In this document: positions 6,481 to 6,706 of the stretch, one piece after another
How positions within the stretch are numbered: position 1 is the first letter of the stretch
Layout: each line of letters begins with the position of its first letter
Origin: CBDUQI01 sp965369325
GTDB taxonomy: Bacteria; Pseudomonadota; Gammaproteobacteria; Steroidobacterales; JBCBZW01
NCBI GenBank assembly: GCA_965369325.1
Contig: CBDUQI010000267.1
Location: 1-6,706, forward strand
Direction: 5' to 3'
DNA length: 6,706 nt
Made by a program: the position numbers and the translations under genes
The notes under the pieces: generated by a model
Told to the model about the DNA's origin: nothing
The model's database searches: none
Seen by the model: the letters and a program-made list of their open reading frames with translations, nothing else

Positions 6481-6706
6481 GCGATACCTCCGACAGCGCC
6501 AGCACTGGCAACACCCTGCCCGCATCAGACTCGCCGAGCGAAGCCCCCTCCACCGATGGGGTTAGACCGTTACGGCTGGTGCTGCCCTTTATGCGGCCTT
6601 ACCTGCACATGCTGGCCTACGTAGCGGCCGCGCTGTTGGTTTCCTCGGCGGCGACGCTGACGCTGCCGGTGGCTGTGCGGCGAATGGTGGATCTCGGTTT
6701 CAGCGA
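6477..6706 (+). CDS. ABC exporter-type membrane protein, N-terminal part (cut by right window edge)
   Basis: Only 76 codons are in the window. The start ATG at 6477 overlaps the stop of the PLP-enzyme gene in ATGA, so translation is probably coupled. Residues 1-28 are a polar tail rich in Ser, Thr, Asp and Pro (MSDTSDSASTGNTLPASD...). Next comes RPLRLVLPFMRPYLHML (30-46), then a hydrophobic first membrane helix at about 44-67 and LTLPVAVRRMVDLGFS (61-76). This pattern (PFxRPY, then a helix ending LPxAVRRMxDxGFS) is typical of the N-terminus of MsbA-like ABC exporters that fuse a membrane domain to an ATPase. The ATPase domain, if present, lies beyond the window. The substrate cannot be told. 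Confidence 0.78.
   Translation, partial: MSDTSDSASTGNTLPASDSPSEAPSTDGVRPLRLVLPFMRPYLHMLAYVAAALLVSSAATLTLPVAVRRMVDLGFS

Overview
This window looks like a piece of chromosome from a moderately GC-rich Gram-negative bacterium, probably a gammaproteobacterium. The reasons are a TonB-dependent outer-membrane receptor, an HtpX protease of the length and sequence type found in E. coli (295 aa), and a type II NADH dehydrogenase-like flavoprotein. I see no tRNA, rRNA, CRISPR array, insertion sequence, phage gene or attachment site. The coding density and gene types are those of an ordinary core or near-core region.

Layout. (1) Positions 1-1295, minus strand: the N-terminal 431 codons of a TonB-dependent receptor that runs off the left edge. 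(2) Positions 1296-1504: a 209-base divergent intergenic region. It carries a good sigma-32-like/sigma-70-like promoter pointing at htpX and a short inverted repeat. (3) Positions 1505-2392, plus strand: htpX, followed by a clear rho-independent terminator at 2412-2439. (4) Positions 2464-4008, minus strand: two membrane-protein ORFs that share one reading frame and are separated by a single TAG at 3352-3354. Read together they form one gene of about 514 residues, so this is most likely one gene broken by a nonsense codon, or one whose stop is recoded. (5) Positions 4120-5292, minus strand: an FAD/NAD(P)H-dependent oxidoreductase of the NDH-2 family. (6) Positions 5293-5394: a short divergent intergenic region. 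(7) Positions 5395-6480, plus strand: a PLP-dependent enzyme of the D-cysteine desulfhydrase / ACC deaminase family, starting at TTG with a good Shine-Dalgarno. Its stop overlaps (ATGA) the start of (8) an ABC exporter-type membrane protein, 6477-6706, cut by the right edge.

How the genes relate. The PLP enzyme and the ABC protein are translationally coupled and almost certainly one operon. The flavoprotein and the broken membrane-protein gene run in the same direction 111 bases apart and may be co-transcribed. HtpX is a stand-alone inner-membrane quality-control protease, probably heat-inducible. The receptor is divergent from it and need not be related in function. The item most worth a second look is the in-frame amber codon. 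No obviously new multi-gene system was found.
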